A DNA stretch of 64,000 nucleotides from Ga0077527 sp050250695 (GCA_050250695.1 JBFWOE010000003.1:1-64000); one strand, 5' to 3'; positions 43,796 to 55,841 are shown, numbered from the stretch's first letter. Program-made: numbers and translations. Notes: generated by a model from the sequence alone, not told the origin.

Positions 43796-44451
43796 TAATG
43801 TCCAGTATATATCTCGTGTTCCTGCATATATTGATAAATGCTGTCGGGCAGCAGGTAGCGGCTGTTGCGGCCGCGGCGCGTAGCCTCCCTGATCATGGTC
43901 GCCGAGATGTCCAGGGCCGCTATCGGCACGACGACGATGCCGCCGGCCGGGGCGACATGGACCGAAAACGGCTGGTGCATCAGGCGCGCGTTGTATTCCG
44001 CCGCCAGCGGCTGCGGCATCCGCGACTGCCAGGTATCGACCGGGAATCCCGGGCGATAGGCAACCGCGATGTGCGCGAGTTCGAACAGCTGGTGCCAGCG
44101 GCTCCAGGTGGCGAGGTCCAGGAACGCATCGGCTCCCAGCAGCAAAACCAGCGATTGCGCTGTGCCCACCTCGGAACGCAGCGCGGTGAGGGTATCGACC
44201 GTGTAAGCCGGTGCCTCGCTCATCGTCTCGCGTGCGTCCACCGTAAACAGCGCGTTCCCGGCGACCGCCAGCCGCACCATGGCCAGCCGATGTGCGGCGC
44301 TGGCCACCGGCGCGGCGCGATGCGGTGGCGTGCCGCCGGGTATGAAGCGCACCTCGGCCAGCCGCAATTGGTCGGCGACTTCCTGCGCGAGGCGCAAATG
44401 CCCGAAATGGATGGGGTCGAACGTGCCGCCCAGGATGCCGATCGGGGACAT
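43795..44451 (-). CDS. nadD: Nicotinate-nucleotide adenylyltransferase
   Basis: The 218-residue enzyme begins IGILGGTFDPIHFGHLRLA (nucleotidyl transferase HxGH site) and has FIPGGTPPHR, LLLGADAFLDLATW and DISATMIREATRRGR near the end (the ISSTxIR-like motif). It makes nicotinic-acid adenine dinucleotide for NAD synthesis. It heads the nadD-rsfS-rlmH-maf-rng chain, 62 bases after the aceF stop. Confidence 0.95.
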   Translation of the reverse strand: MSPIGILGGTFDPIHFGHLRLAQEVADQLRLAEVRFIPGGTPPHRAAPVASAAHRLAMVRLAVAGNALFTVDARETMSEAPAYTVDTLTALRSEVGTAQSLVLLLGADAFLDLATWSRWHQLFELAHIAVAYRPGFPVDTWQSRMPQPLAAEYNARLMHQPFSVHVAPAGGIVVVPIAALDISATMIREATRRGRNSRYLLPDSIYQYMQEHEIYTGH

Positions 44452-44513
44452 CAGTGGACGGATTGCGTGGACAGGACGGTGTTCAGGTGCTGATCGCTTT
44501 GCTGTTGACCGGG

Positions 44514-45821
44514 CTACAGCACCAGCCGGCGGATGTCGGACAACACGGTCGCCAGGAATGCGCTGAACCGCGCACCCAGCGCACCGTCGATGACGCGATG
44601 GTCATACGACAGGGACAGGGGCAGCATCAGCCGGGGCGCGAACTCCCTGCCGTTCCATACCGGTTTCATCACTGCCTTGCCGACGCCCAGTATGGCCACT
44701 TCCGGCGCGTTGATGATCGGCGTGAAGAACGTGCCGCCGATGCCGCCGAGGCTGGAAATCGAGAAACAGCCGCCCTGCAGATCGGCCGGTGAAATCTTGC
44801 CCGTACGCATGCGCGCACTGACTTCGCCCAGCTCCTTCGCGATCTCCAGCAGCCCTTTTTTGTCGACATCGCGGATCACCGGCACCACCAGTCCGTTCTG
44901 CGTGTCTACCGCGACGCCGATGTGATAGTAGTTTTTCAGGATCAGGCTCTCGCCGTCGGCGGACAGGGAGGCGTTGAACTCCGGAAACTGTTTCAGCGCC
45001 ACGACCACGGCCTTCATCAGGAAGCCGAGCATCGTGAACTTGATGCCGCTCTTTTTGGCTTCGTCGGCCTGCGCCTTGCGGAAAGCCTCGAGCTCGGTAA
45101 TGTCGGCCTCTTCCTGCTGCGTGATGTGGGGAATGCTCACCCAGTTGCGGTGCAGGAATCCGCCCGAGAGTTTCTTGATGCGCGACAGCGGCTGCGCGGT
45201 AACCGGGCCGAATTTGGCGTAGTCCACCGGCTGCATGGGCGGCAGATTGAACCCGAGTGCACCGCCGCCCGCCTCGCCACGGGGACGCGACAGTTCACCC
45301 TTGACATAACCCTGCACGTCTTCCAGCAGTATGCGGTCCTTGGGACCGGTGCCCCTGACCCGCGACAGGTCCACGCCCAGTTCGCGCGCAAACCGCCGCA
45401 CCGAAGGACTGGCGTGGGATTTGCCGAAGCCCTCTTCATTGATGGCTGCAGTGGACGCTGCAGCCGGTACGGGCGCCGGGGCCGGCTTTGCCGCCGCCGG
45501 TTGCGGTGGGGATTTGGCCGGCTGCGCTGCTGCGGCTGGCGCCGCCGCAGGTGCGGTGGCCTTAGCCGGTGCTTCGCTGCCGGCCGCATCCAGCGTCAGC
45601 ACCAGTACGCCTTCCGAGACCTTGTCGCCGACCTTGAGCCTGACTTCCCTGACTGTGCCTGCGGCCGGCGACGGCACATCCATCGTCGCCTTGTCGGATT
45701 CCAGCGTAACCAGCGGATCCTCGGCCTTGACGGCATCGCCCGGCTTGACCAGCACCTCGATCACCGGAATGTTCTTGAACTCGCCGATGTCCGGCACCTT
45801 GACTTCGATTGCATTTGCCAT
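44514..45821 (-). CDS. aceF: Pyruvate dehydrogenase E2, dihydrolipoyl acetyltransferase
   Basis: The 435-residue protein has one lipoyl domain (about 1-75; Lys in LESDKATMDVPS), a long Ala/Pro linker, a peripheral subunit-binding domain (SPSVRRFARELGVDLSRVRG) and a catalytic domain ending SYDHRVIDGALGARF. It transfers acetyl from lipoate to CoA. Many relatives have two or three lipoyl domains. It follows aceE by 13 bases. No lpd gene follows; nadD is next. Confidence 0.95.
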   Translation of the reverse strand: MANAIEVKVPDIGEFKNIPVIEVLVKPGDAVKAEDPLVTLESDKATMDVPSPAAGTVREVRLKVGDKVSEGVLVLTLDAAGSEAPAKATAPAAAPAAAAQPAKSPPQPAAAKPAPAPVPAAASTAAINEEGFGKSHASPSVRRFARELGVDLSRVRGTGPKDRILLEDVQGYVKGELSRPRGEAGGGALGFNLPPMQPVDYAKFGPVTAQPLSRIKKLSGGFLHRNWVSIPHITQQEEADITELEAFRKAQADEAKKSGIKFTMLGFLMKAVVVALKQFPEFNASLSADGESLILKNYYHIGVAVDTQNGLVVPVIRDVDKKGLLEIAKELGEVSARMRTGKISPADLQGGCFSISSLGGIGGTFFTPIINAPEVAILGVGKAVMKPVWNGREFAPRLMLPLSLSYDHRVIDGALGARFSAFLATVLSDIRRLVL

Positions 45822-45834
45822 TTTCGTGTGCCGC

Positions 45835-48513
<2,679 letters not shown>

Positions 48514-48666
48514 TACCTTTTTGGGGCAGTTTTTCTCACGACAATTCCGGCACTTATGGTGCCTGATCCGCAGCCGCGATGGGGTGAGTAATTATAACGT
48601 CTGCATTAAACATCGGCGCATTTGCTGCCGCACCGCAACATCGGGAAGATCACATTCGGTCCAGGA

Positions 48667-49452
48667 CTAGCGCCCGGAAAATCGCGGTGCGCGCTTGTCT
48701 AGAAACGCGCGCATGCCTTCCTCCCGATCAGCGGTCGCAAAAGACTGCGCAAATGCGCCGGTTTCATGGCCACAAGCATCAACCAAAGGCCTGTCCTGCC
48801 CGCCATGCACCGCCTGCTTCGCCAGCCTCACTGCAAGCGGTGCCTTGGCCGCGATCGTCCGCGCAGTCTCGAGGCCTGTTGTAAGCAATATGTCTGCGGG
48901 AACCACCTGGCTGACCAAACCGATCGCCAGAGCCTCGGCGGCCTTGATCTGGCGACCCGTGGTCACCAGTTCCAGGGCGCGCGCACGACCGACCAGGCGG
49001 GCCAGGCGCTGGGTGCCGCCGAAGCCGGGGGGTATGCCCAGATTGACTTCCGGCTGGCCGAAGACCGCGCGTTCCGAAGCGATGATCCAGTCGCAGGCCA
49101 TGGCCAGTTCACATCCGCCGCCCAATGCATAACCGTTTACCAGCGCGATCACCGGGACCTGGAGCGCTTCCAGGCCATGCATCACCCGCATGCCGAGCTC
49201 CGAGAATTCACGTGCCTGCTCAACGGACAGCGGCAGCATTGCACTGATATCGGCCCCTGCTATAAACGCCTTTTCCCCGGCACCGGTGATCAGCAGCACC
49301 CGGGCCGCCGCATCCGCAGCGACCTGTTCAGTCGCCTGCGCGAGCTCCGCCAGCGTCTCGGCATTCAGCGCATTCAGCGCCTGGGGACGGTTGACGGTCA
49401 GCAGATGGATACCAGGCCCGGGTTGTTCCAGAAAGATGTTGTGATATGTCAT
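48667..49452 (-). CDS. Enoyl-CoA hydratase
   Basis: The 261-residue crotonase-fold enzyme has KAFIAGADISAML (oxyanion hole), PEVNLGIPPGFGGTQRLARLVG and ALELVTTGRQIKAAEAL; the two catalytic glutamates sit in the latter two. It hydrates trans-2-enoyl-CoA to 3-hydroxyacyl-CoA in beta-oxidation. The C-terminus FLDKRAPRFSGR is typical. It stands alone between aceE and the PEP-CTERM hydrolase. Confidence 0.9.
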   Translation of the reverse strand: MTYHNIFLEQPGPGIHLLTVNRPQALNALNAETLAELAQATEQVAADAAARVLLITGAGEKAFIAGADISAMLPLSVEQAREFSELGMRVMHGLEALQVPVIALVNGYALGGGCELAMACDWIIASERAVFGQPEVNLGIPPGFGGTQRLARLVGRARALELVTTGRQIKAAEALAIGLVSQVVPADILLTTGLETARTIAAKAPLAVRLAKQAVHGGQDRPLVDACGHETGAFAQSFATADREEGMRAFLDKRAPRFSGR

Positions 49453-49630
49453 AAAAATTATCGCCCTGACGCTCCAGTATCCCTATTTCATTGCCTGGAA
49501 TCGCGGTCTCATCAAATCCCGGAGCCTCTGCCCAATCCGGAACTTGGCAGATGATATATGCCGCATGCTAGCATCATCCTGGCGCATCGCCCCATAATGC
49601 GGGTTTGGTCGTAACGGAGGGTTCACGTCG

Positions 49631-50536
49631 ATGAAATACGTCGGGTACATCCTGCTTTCGGTGGCTTGCGCGTGCAGCAGCATCGTACACGCTGCTTACG
49701 TCTACAACGCGGGAGCCCTGTCTCCGGGCGACACGCTGCTGTTCCTTGATTCCACCGGCAACGGTGGAGATACCAACTCGTTTGACGCGGTGCTTCGTGA
49801 GGGCACCAGCAAGGTGGGCGTAATCCTGTTGCACGGCCGCGGCGAACGTACGAGTGATGGTCACGTCATCCTGCCCCTGCGGCTGGACCTGCACACCAAG
49901 GGATACACGACACTGTCCATCGACACCCCGCTGCCGGATCCGGTAATTAATGCCAATCCGGCCAACTACAGCAACTTTCAGGCCGATGCGGCCCTCGGCG
50001 GCACCAATTACGTGTTCCCGGAACTGTATTCTCGTGTGCAGGCCGCGACCGACGAACTGCAGTCCCGCGGCATCGAGCGGGCTGTTCTCGTCGGCTTCAG
50101 CATGGGTTCACGGCTGGGCAGCGCCTACATGAGTTTTGGCGCAGCGGGATCGATACCGATAGTCGGTTTCATCGGCGTCGGCATGGCGAGCGACAATATG
50201 GCCAGCCTGCTGGATACACCGACATCGCTGGCCGGGATTTCCGTCCCGGTGCTGGATCTTTACGGCTCCCTCGACAATTTCACCGTGCTCAACAGCGCGG
50301 CCAATCGCGCGGCCGCGTATGCCGGGCCATCCTATACGCAGATCGAGCAGGCCGGCACCGAGCATCAATGGGTCGACTACGAACCCCAGCTCATCAGTCA
50401 CGTTGACCGCTGGATGAACGTCTACGCACCCGTTCCTGAACCGGAAACCTACGCGATGCTGATGCTGGGTCTTGCGTTGGTCGGGTGGGCGAAGCGGCGC
50501 ACAGCCGGTTCTGGCGTCACGCAACTCGCCCCCTGA
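49631..50536 (+). CDS. Exported alpha/beta hydrolase-like protein with PEP-CTERM anchor (DUF3530-like)
   Basis: The protein is 301 residues. A signal peptide covers 1-21 (KYVGYILLSVACACSSIVHA). GVILLHGRGERTSDGHVI is the oxyanion loop, AVLVGFSMGSRLGSAY the nucleophile elbow, LDLYGSLDNF and GTEHQWVDYE the acid/base region. The C-terminus PVPEPETYAMLMLGLALVGWAKRR is a PEP-CTERM sorting tail: PEP motif, membrane helix and basic end, cut by an exosortase. A GGAGG sits a few bases before the ATG. No exosortase gene is in the window. Confidence 0.85.
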   Translation: MKYVGYILLSVACACSSIVHAAYVYNAGALSPGDTLLFLDSTGNGGDTNSFDAVLREGTSKVGVILLHGRGERTSDGHVILPLRLDLHTKGYTTLSIDTPLPDPVINANPANYSNFQADAALGGTNYVFPELYSRVQAATDELQSRGIERAVLVGFSMGSRLGSAYMSFGAAGSIPIVGFIGVGMASDNMASLLDTPTSLAGISVPVLDLYGSLDNFTVLNSAANRAAAYAGPSYTQIEQAGTEHQWVDYEPQLISHVDRWMNVYAPVPEPETYAMLMLGLALVGWAKRRTAGSGVTQLAP

Positions 50537-50588
50537 ATTTCAGCGGGGCACGGCGGGATTCGCTGCCGCGGTCGCCCGGGACACGGGG

Positions 50589-52406
50589 TTACTCCGGTTG
50601 CCCCGCGTTGTGAGTGGCATTTTCGAGGTGCACCCGAACGTACGACCCCGGTGCATCTTCGATGGGACTGAACTTGCCCTTGCCGGGGATGCGTGCGGCA
50701 ACCTTCGGGCCTGCATGGCGCGCAACCCATGTTCCCCAGTCGGTCCACCAGGATCCCGGGTGCTGAACCGCCTCCTTCTGCCATTGTTCGGGATTTTCCG
50801 CCAGTTTTTCGTTGGTCCAGTAACAATACTTGCCGGCCTCCGGCGGATTGATGATGCCGGCAATGTGGCCGGAACCCCCCAGAACGAAACGCACCGGGCC
50901 GCGCAGCAGGCGCGCGCCCGCGTAGGTCGATTGCCAGGGGGCGATATGGTCTTCGGCTGTTGAAATGAAATAGGCCGGTGTTTTCACCTTGCTGACGTCG
51001 ATGGGCACGCCCGCCAGGATGATCCCGCCAGGTTCGCGCAACAGGTTTTTCAGGTACATGTTGCGCAGGTAGAAGCTGTGCATGGACGCGGGCATCCGCG
51101 TGGAGTCCCCGTTCCAGTACAGCAGATCGAACGGGAAAGGATCGCGCCCCAGCAGGTAGTTGTTGACCACGAATGACCAGATCAGGTCATTGGCACGCAG
51201 CATGTTGAACGTCGTCGCCATCTCCGAGCCTTCAAGATAGCCCCTCGCCTCCATTTTTTTCTCGAGCGCTTCCACCTGCTGTTCATCGATGAACACCTCG
51301 AGTTCACCCGGACGTTCGAAGTCGATCATTGTCACGAAGAAGGTCGCGCTGCGAACCCGGTCCTGTCGTTTCGCTGCCAGCCACGCCAGCGTGCACGCCA
51401 GCAAGGTTCCGCCCAGGCAGTAACCAATGACGTTTGCCTGAGCCGATCCGGTTATGTCGCGCACCACGTCAAGCGCGGCCAGCGAACCGTCGGTCAGGTA
51501 ATCGTCAAAAGTCTTGTGAGATAGGGTCTCGTCCGGATTCACCCACGAAATGACGAATACGGTATGTCCCTGTTCCACGGCCCAGCGCACAAAAGAGTTC
51601 TTCTCACGCAAGTCGAGGATGTAGAACTTGTTGATCCAGGGTGGAATGATCAGCAGCGGGGTGGCGTGCACCTTATTAGTCAACGGCTCGTACTGGATCA
51701 GCTGCATGATGTCGTTCTGGTACACCACCTTGCCCCTGGTGGTTGCGATGTTTCCGCCAAGCTTGAACGCGCTGGTATCAGTCATCCGCACACGCAACTG
51801 CGCACCGTTGCCGCGGGTCAGGTCTTCAAGCAGGTTGTTCAGCCCCTTGAGCAGGTTCATCCCGCCCGAGCTGACTGTCTCGCGCATCACTTCAGGATTG
51901 GTCAGCAGGAAATTGGATGGTGACAGCGCATCGATATACTGCCGTGTATAAAATTCCACCTTCTTTGCGGTCTTTTCATCCAGGCCCTCGATGCTGCCGA
52001 GGGATTCATGGAGGTGGCGGGCGGCGATCAGGTAGGACTGCTTGACGTAGTCATACAGGAAGTTGTTTTCCCAGTCGTCATGCTTGAACCGGCGGTCTGC
52101 CTGATGCGGTTGCGCCACCGGCGCAGTTTCCTGGCCCATCATTTTCAGCATTGAGGTCTGCCACAGGCTCATGTATTCCTGCCACAGCTTCATCTGCATC
52201 TCGGCAACGCGCAGCGGATCGGCGAACATGCGGCCCCAGGCCTCGAAAAAAGCCTTGGCTATGCCCAGTTCGTCGCTGACACCCGGCAGACCGGAGCCGC
52301 GTGACATGTAACTGGTCAGCAGAGCAGCACTTTTTTCGGCGATTTCGGCATAAATTTTGGACAGCGACGGTGTCTCAGGGGCTGCTTTCTGGTGTTTCTC
52401 GGGCAT
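50589..52406 (-). CDS. phaC: Class I poly(3-hydroxyalkanoate) synthase PhaC
   Basis: The 605-residue protein has the PhaC N-terminal domain (SFLMTNPEV-like NFLLTNPEVMRETVSSGG), the lipase-box-like NVIGYCLGGTLLA with the nucleophile Cys (about residue 340), the Asp in ISTAEDHIAPW and the His in GGSGHIAGIINPP. It joins (R)-3-hydroxyacyl-CoA units into PHA granules. The start lies 32 bases from a regulator box shared with the divergent MerR gene. phaA/phaB are not adjacent. Confidence 0.95.
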   Translation of the reverse strand: MPEKHQKAAPETPSLSKIYAEIAEKSAALLTSYMSRGSGLPGVSDELGIAKAFFEAWGRMFADPLRVAEMQMKLWQEYMSLWQTSMLKMMGQETAPVAQPHQADRRFKHDDWENNFLYDYVKQSYLIAARHLHESLGSIEGLDEKTAKKVEFYTRQYIDALSPSNFLLTNPEVMRETVSSGGMNLLKGLNNLLEDLTRGNGAQLRVRMTDTSAFKLGGNIATTRGKVVYQNDIMQLIQYEPLTNKVHATPLLIIPPWINKFYILDLREKNSFVRWAVEQGHTVFVISWVNPDETLSHKTFDDYLTDGSLAALDVVRDITGSAQANVIGYCLGGTLLACTLAWLAAKRQDRVRSATFFVTMIDFERPGELEVFIDEQQVEALEKKMEARGYLEGSEMATTFNMLRANDLIWSFVVNNYLLGRDPFPFDLLYWNGDSTRMPASMHSFYLRNMYLKNLLREPGGIILAGVPIDVSKVKTPAYFISTAEDHIAPWQSTYAGARLLRGPVRFVLGGSGHIAGIINPPEAGKYCYWTNEKLAENPEQWQKEAVQHPGSWWTDWGTWVARHAGPKVAARIPGKGKFSPIEDAPGSYVRVHLENATHNAGQPE

Positions 52407-52440
52407 TGTTTTCTGGATTTCAGGAAATTATTAAATATTG

Positions 52441-52452
52441 ACGTTTACGTAA
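52441..52452. promoter_or_regulatory. Regulator box ACGTTTACGTAA between phaC and merR
   Basis: The 12-mer ACGTTTACGTAA lies 51 bases before the MerR-type gene start and 34 bases from the phaC start on the other strand. The same 12-mer recurs at 52919-52930 after the regulator gene. The core resembles LiuR-type MerR operators as I recall them, so it is likely the regulator's own site and may also control phaC. Confidence 0.6.
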
Positions 52453-52503
52453 GGGAAATGTTATTTTTCCATCGCATATTACCTGCGGTTGCTGCGGAGC
52501 ACA

Positions 52504-52902
52504 ATGAGCAAAACCTATACGATCAGCGATCTGGCGCAGGAATTCGGTGTCACTACGCGTACCTTGCGCCACTATGAAGACCAGGGACTAATCACTCCGC
52601 AAAGGGATGGCATCAACCGCATTTACAGCCACCGTGACCGGGTCAGGCTGAAACTCGCCCTGCGCGGCAAGCGCTTGGGATTCTCCCTCAGCGAAATCCG
52701 TGAACTGTTCGAATTATACGACCTGGCCAACGATGAGCGACGGCAGCTGGAAGAATTTGCGGTCAAGCTCGAGCGGCACCGCTCACAACTGATCCAGCAA
52801 CGTGAGGATGTAGAAGTCATGCTCAATGAAATCAATTTTTTCGCCAATCAGTGCCAGCGACTTCTGAACGAGTCTGAGCCGGCCAAAACGCAGGAGCGGT
52901 AG
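52504..52902 (+). CDS. MerR family regulator, LiuR-like
   Basis: The ATG at 52504 gives 132 residues. The N-terminal MerR helix-turn-helix is YTISDLAQEFGVTTRTLRHY followed by EDQGLITPQR and a recognition wing (YSHRDRVRLKLALRGKRLGF). A C-terminal coiled coil (about 75-120) provides dimerisation. It lacks the Cys ligands of metal-sensing MerR proteins. In related bacteria LiuR represses leucine/isovalerate breakdown genes, which fits the LiuC- and LiuE-like genes just downstream. Confidence 0.8.
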   Translation: MSKTYTISDLAQEFGVTTRTLRHYEDQGLITPQRDGINRIYSHRDRVRLKLALRGKRLGFSLSEIRELFELYDLANDERRQLEEFAVKLERHRSQLIQQREDVEVMLNEINFFANQCQRLLNESEPAKTQER

Positions 52903-52918
52903 CGTTGCAACATTCATT

Positions 52919-52932
52919 ACGTTTACGTAAAC
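52919..52932. promoter_or_regulatory. Regulator box with perfect GTTTACGTAAAC palindrome
   Basis: ACGTTTACGTAAAC contains a 12-base perfect palindrome (52921-52932) and repeats the 12-mer seen before the MerR gene. It lies about 100 bases before the isomerase gene, in the right place to control it and the genes that follow. Confidence 0.6.
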
Positions 52933-53034
52933 GATGTAATTTAGTCATTGAAATCATTCCTTTACATATCGTGAGCCCGGTGCCCACGGGGTATTCCACG
53001 GTGATCTGACGCCTGTACTGACGGGAAAGCGCGC

Positions 53035-53637
53035 ATGAACGCTCCTCTGGATTTCTACTTCGACTTTTCATCACCCTATGGCTATTTCGCGGCGACACAG
53101 ATCGATGCTCTTGCGGAGAAACATGAACGCGCCACAATTTGGCGGCCGATACTGCTCGGCGCCGTGTTCAAGATCACGGGCCAGCAGCCATTGACCACGA
53201 TCCCGATCAAGGGCAGTTATACGCAGCATGACCTGGCCCGGTCGGCGCGGCTGTTCGGCGTTCCCTTCAAAATGCCTTCCAGGTTCCCGGTTTCCTCGAC
53301 GTCACCCTGTCGCGCCTATTACTGGCTGCACGAACGCGATCCGGTTGCCGCCAAAACGCTGGCTCAGGCGCTGTACCGCGCTTATTTTGCCGAGGACCGC
53401 GACATTTCCAACCCGGAAATCACAGCCAACATCGCTGCCAAACTCGGCCATGACCGGGAAACCGTCATGCATGCAATCAACGATCCGGCAGTCAAGGAGC
53501 GCCTTAGATCCGAGGTTGATGCCGCGATCGAACGCGGGGTCTTCGGCTCGCCGTACGTCATCGTCGACGGTGAACCTTTCTGGGGTTCGGACCGCCTCGG
53601 CCAGATCGAACAATGGCTGACAAAAGGTGGCTGGTGA
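53035..53637 (+). CDS. 2-hydroxychromene-2-carboxylate isomerase-like protein (DsbA fold)
   Basis: The 200-residue protein starts LDFYFDFSSPYGYFAATQI, where Ser replaces the DsbA Cys and is the glutathione-activating residue of the HCCA isomerase/kappa GST family. GVFGSPYVIVDGEPFWGSDRL is the C-terminal signature. The named reaction is in naphthalene breakdown, but such genes often sit in acyl-CoA degradation loci, as here, with unknown substrate. It follows the regulator box. Confidence 0.86.
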   Translation: MNAPLDFYFDFSSPYGYFAATQIDALAEKHERATIWRPILLGAVFKITGQQPLTTIPIKGSYTQHDLARSARLFGVPFKMPSRFPVSSTSPCRAYYWLHERDPVAAKTLAQALYRAYFAEDRDISNPEITANIAAKLGHDRETVMHAINDPAVKERLRSEVDAAIERGVFGSPYVIVDGEPFWGSDRLGQIEQWLTKGGW

Positions 53638-53834
53638 TGGCTGCGGCGGATTCATGTCCCGGGCCGGGGCATGCCGCGGGCAATCGCCGACAGCGCCGTC
53701 ATCCACACAATGGACCGGCACAGGGGGATCACGGGGAGTGATGCGTATAATTTGCCGGAGAAGCGCGTCTTCGCCCGATCCGGCCGGCACCGCACACAAG
53801 CCGGCATCCTGTCCCCGATTCATGGAAAACCATC

Positions 53835-54680
53835 ATGAGCAATGACATAGACAGTCCACGCGTACTGACCAGCATCGACGATCACGGCAATGCCGTCGTC
53901 ACCCTCAACCGTCCGGAAGTACACAACGCCTTCGATCCGGAAATGGTGCAGGCGCTGACAGCCACGCTGCGAAAAATCGCCAGGGATGAGGCCATCCGCG
54001 CTGTCGTGATCGCCGGGGCGGGCAAGAGCTTCTGCGCCGGCGCCGATATTGCGCACATGCGTCAAAGCGCGCGTTTCACCAGGGCGCAGAACCACAGGAA
54101 TGCGGGCGAGTCGGCGCGCATGTTCCACGCACTGTATGCGCTGAACAAACCCACGGTTGCCGCAGTGCACGGCGCCGTCCGTGGCGGCGGCTGCGGCATC
54201 GTCGCCGCCTGCGACATCGCGATTGCCGCGCGTACGGCGACTTTCCGTCTGTCGGAAGTGAAAATCGGCGTGATCCCGGCAATGATCAGCCCGTACGTGA
54301 TCGGCGCCATCGGCGAACGCCAGTCGCGCCGCTACATGCTCTCGGGCGAGGAGTTTGACGCTGCCGAAGCCTGGCGCATCGGGCTGGTGCATGACATCGT
54401 CGAGGAAGAAGAACTGTCTGCACGCGTCGGCGCCATGCTCGGACAGCTTTATTCCAGCGGACCGAAGGCCGTACACGCCATCAAGAAGCTGATTCCGAAA
54501 AGCGCGCACAGCCTGATCGGTCCGGGCATAGTCAATGCCACCGCACGCACCATCGCCGCGATACGTGCCACTCCCGAGGCGCAGGAAGGCTTGTCCGCCT
54601 TCCTCGAAAAACGCAAACCTTCGTGGACCGAACCGCACGCTAAAGGAAAGGCTGCAGCCGCCGGCCGCAGGAAACGCTGA
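53835..54680 (+). CDS. Enoyl-CoA hydratase/isomerase, methylglutaconyl-CoA hydratase (LiuC)-like
   Basis: The 281-residue crotonase has VIAGAGKSFCAGADIAHMR (oxyanion hole) and FRLSEVKIGVIPAMISPYVI, which is close to LiuC-type hydratases of the leucine pathway. It would hydrate 3-methylglutaconyl-CoA to HMG-CoA. The HMG-CoA lyase gene follows by 70 bases, supporting this. The basic C-terminal tail (AKGKAAAAGRRKR) is unusual. General enoyl-CoA hydratase activity remains possible. Confidence 0.83.
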   Translation: MSNDIDSPRVLTSIDDHGNAVVTLNRPEVHNAFDPEMVQALTATLRKIARDEAIRAVVIAGAGKSFCAGADIAHMRQSARFTRAQNHRNAGESARMFHALYALNKPTVAAVHGAVRGGGCGIVAACDIAIAARTATFRLSEVKIGVIPAMISPYVIGAIGERQSRRYMLSGEEFDAAEAWRIGLVHDIVEEEELSARVGAMLGQLYSSGPKAVHAIKKLIPKSAHSLIGPGIVNATARTIAAIRATPEAQEGLSAFLEKRKPSWTEPHAKGKAAAAGRRKR

Positions 54681-54750
54681 TCACCGGTCGTAAGCGTGTT
54701 TATGGTTTATGCTGCCGCCGGCCGGCGGCAGGTGAAAAGGGTTTTAAAGC

Positions 54751-55656
54751 ATGTCACTGCCCGATAAGGTACGCATTGTCGAAGTCGGCCCCCGCGATGG
54801 CCTGCAGAACGAAGCGCAACACGTTCCTGCCACCGCCAAGATCGAGTTGATCCACCGCCTGCAGGAGGCCGGCATTCCGGTCATTGAGGCAACGGCTTTC
54901 GTATCGCCGAAATGGGTGCCGCAGATGGCGGACAACGCCGAGGTGATGGCCGGCATCCGCCGCAAACCCGGGGTAACCTACCCGGTGCTGGTGCCGAACA
55001 TGAAGGGGCTGGATGCTGCGATCACCGCCGGCGCCGATGAAGTCGTGGTCTTCGGCGCGGCCACCGAAAGTTTTTCCAAACGCAATACCAACTGCAGCAT
55101 CGACGAAGGCCTCGCGCGTTTCGAGGAAGTGGCGCAGGCCGCCATCGCCAGGGGCATCAAGGTGCGCGGCGACATCTCGGTCTGCCTCGGCTGCCCGTAT
55201 GAGGGCGATGTCGACCCTGCTGCCGTGGTCCATGTCGCAAAGGCGCTGGACGCCATGGGCTGCTACGAAATCACGGTGTGCGACACCATAGGCACCGGCA
55301 CCGCCGGCAAGACCCGCGCCGTCATCGAAGCGGTGGCCCGACACATCCCGATTGAACGCATGGCCGGACACTTCCATGACACATACGGCCAGGCCGTGAC
55401 CAATGTCTACGCCGCGCTCGAATGCGGGATCGCGACCTTCGACAGCTCGGTTTCCGGACTTGGCGGCTGCCCATACGCCAAGGGCGCCACCGGCAACGTC
55501 GCCACCGAGGATGTGCTGTACCTGCTCGACGGGCTCGGCATCGAAACCGGCATCGACATGGGCAGGCTGATCGCCGCCGGTGATTACATCTGCAACGTAA
55601 TCGGCCGGCCCACGCTTTCGCGCGCGGCGCGCGCGATCCGCGCCAGGTCTGCCTGA
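54751..55656 (+). CDS. Hydroxymethylglutaryl-CoA lyase
   Basis: The 301-residue TIM-barrel enzyme starts PDKVRIVEVGPRDGLQNEAQ (catalytic Arg and metal Asp). It has EATAFVSPKWVPQMAD, FHDTYGQAVTNV (His metal ligands) and GLGGCPYAKGATGNVATEDV with the active Cys. It splits HMG-CoA to acetyl-CoA and acetoacetate, the end of leucine breakdown (LiuE/MvaB). The DUF1289 gene starts 2 bases after its stop. Confidence 0.94.
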   Translation: MSLPDKVRIVEVGPRDGLQNEAQHVPATAKIELIHRLQEAGIPVIEATAFVSPKWVPQMADNAEVMAGIRRKPGVTYPVLVPNMKGLDAAITAGADEVVVFGAATESFSKRNTNCSIDEGLARFEEVAQAAIARGIKVRGDISVCLGCPYEGDVDPAAVVHVAKALDAMGCYEITVCDTIGTGTAGKTRAVIEAVARHIPIERMAGHFHDTYGQAVTNVYAALECGIATFDSSVSGLGGCPYAKGATGNVATEDVLYLLDGLGIETGIDMGRLIAAGDYICNVIGRPTLSRAARAIRARSA

Positions 55657-55658
55657 CC

Positions 55659-55841
55659 GTGACGGCCGATGACTCGCCCTGCATCCATGTGTGCCTGATG
55701 GATTATGCGTCAGGCCACTGCATCGGCTGTTACCGCACACTGGATGAAATTACGTACTGGATCACCTATTCGGCGGAGCAGAAACGCAAAATACTCGCCG
55801 CGGCGGAAAGCCGCCGCACAACAATGCCGCTATCACGCTGA
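55659..55841 (+). CDS. DUF1289 family small cysteine-rich protein
   Basis: The 60-residue protein from GTG has SPCIHVCLMDYASGHCIGC, the C-x3-C-x8-C-x2-C pattern of DUF1289, followed by RTLDEITYWITYSAEQK. The cysteines probably bind zinc or an Fe-S cluster. Function unknown. It starts 2 bases after the HMG-CoA lyase stop. Confidence 0.88.
   Translation: MTADDSPCIHVCLMDYASGHCIGCYRTLDEITYWITYSAEQKRKILAAAESRRTTMPLSR

Noticed and set aside
53638..53834. A short gene between the isomerase and the LiuC-like hydratase
   Set aside because: Only short Arg/Pro-rich frames without a ribosome site are present.
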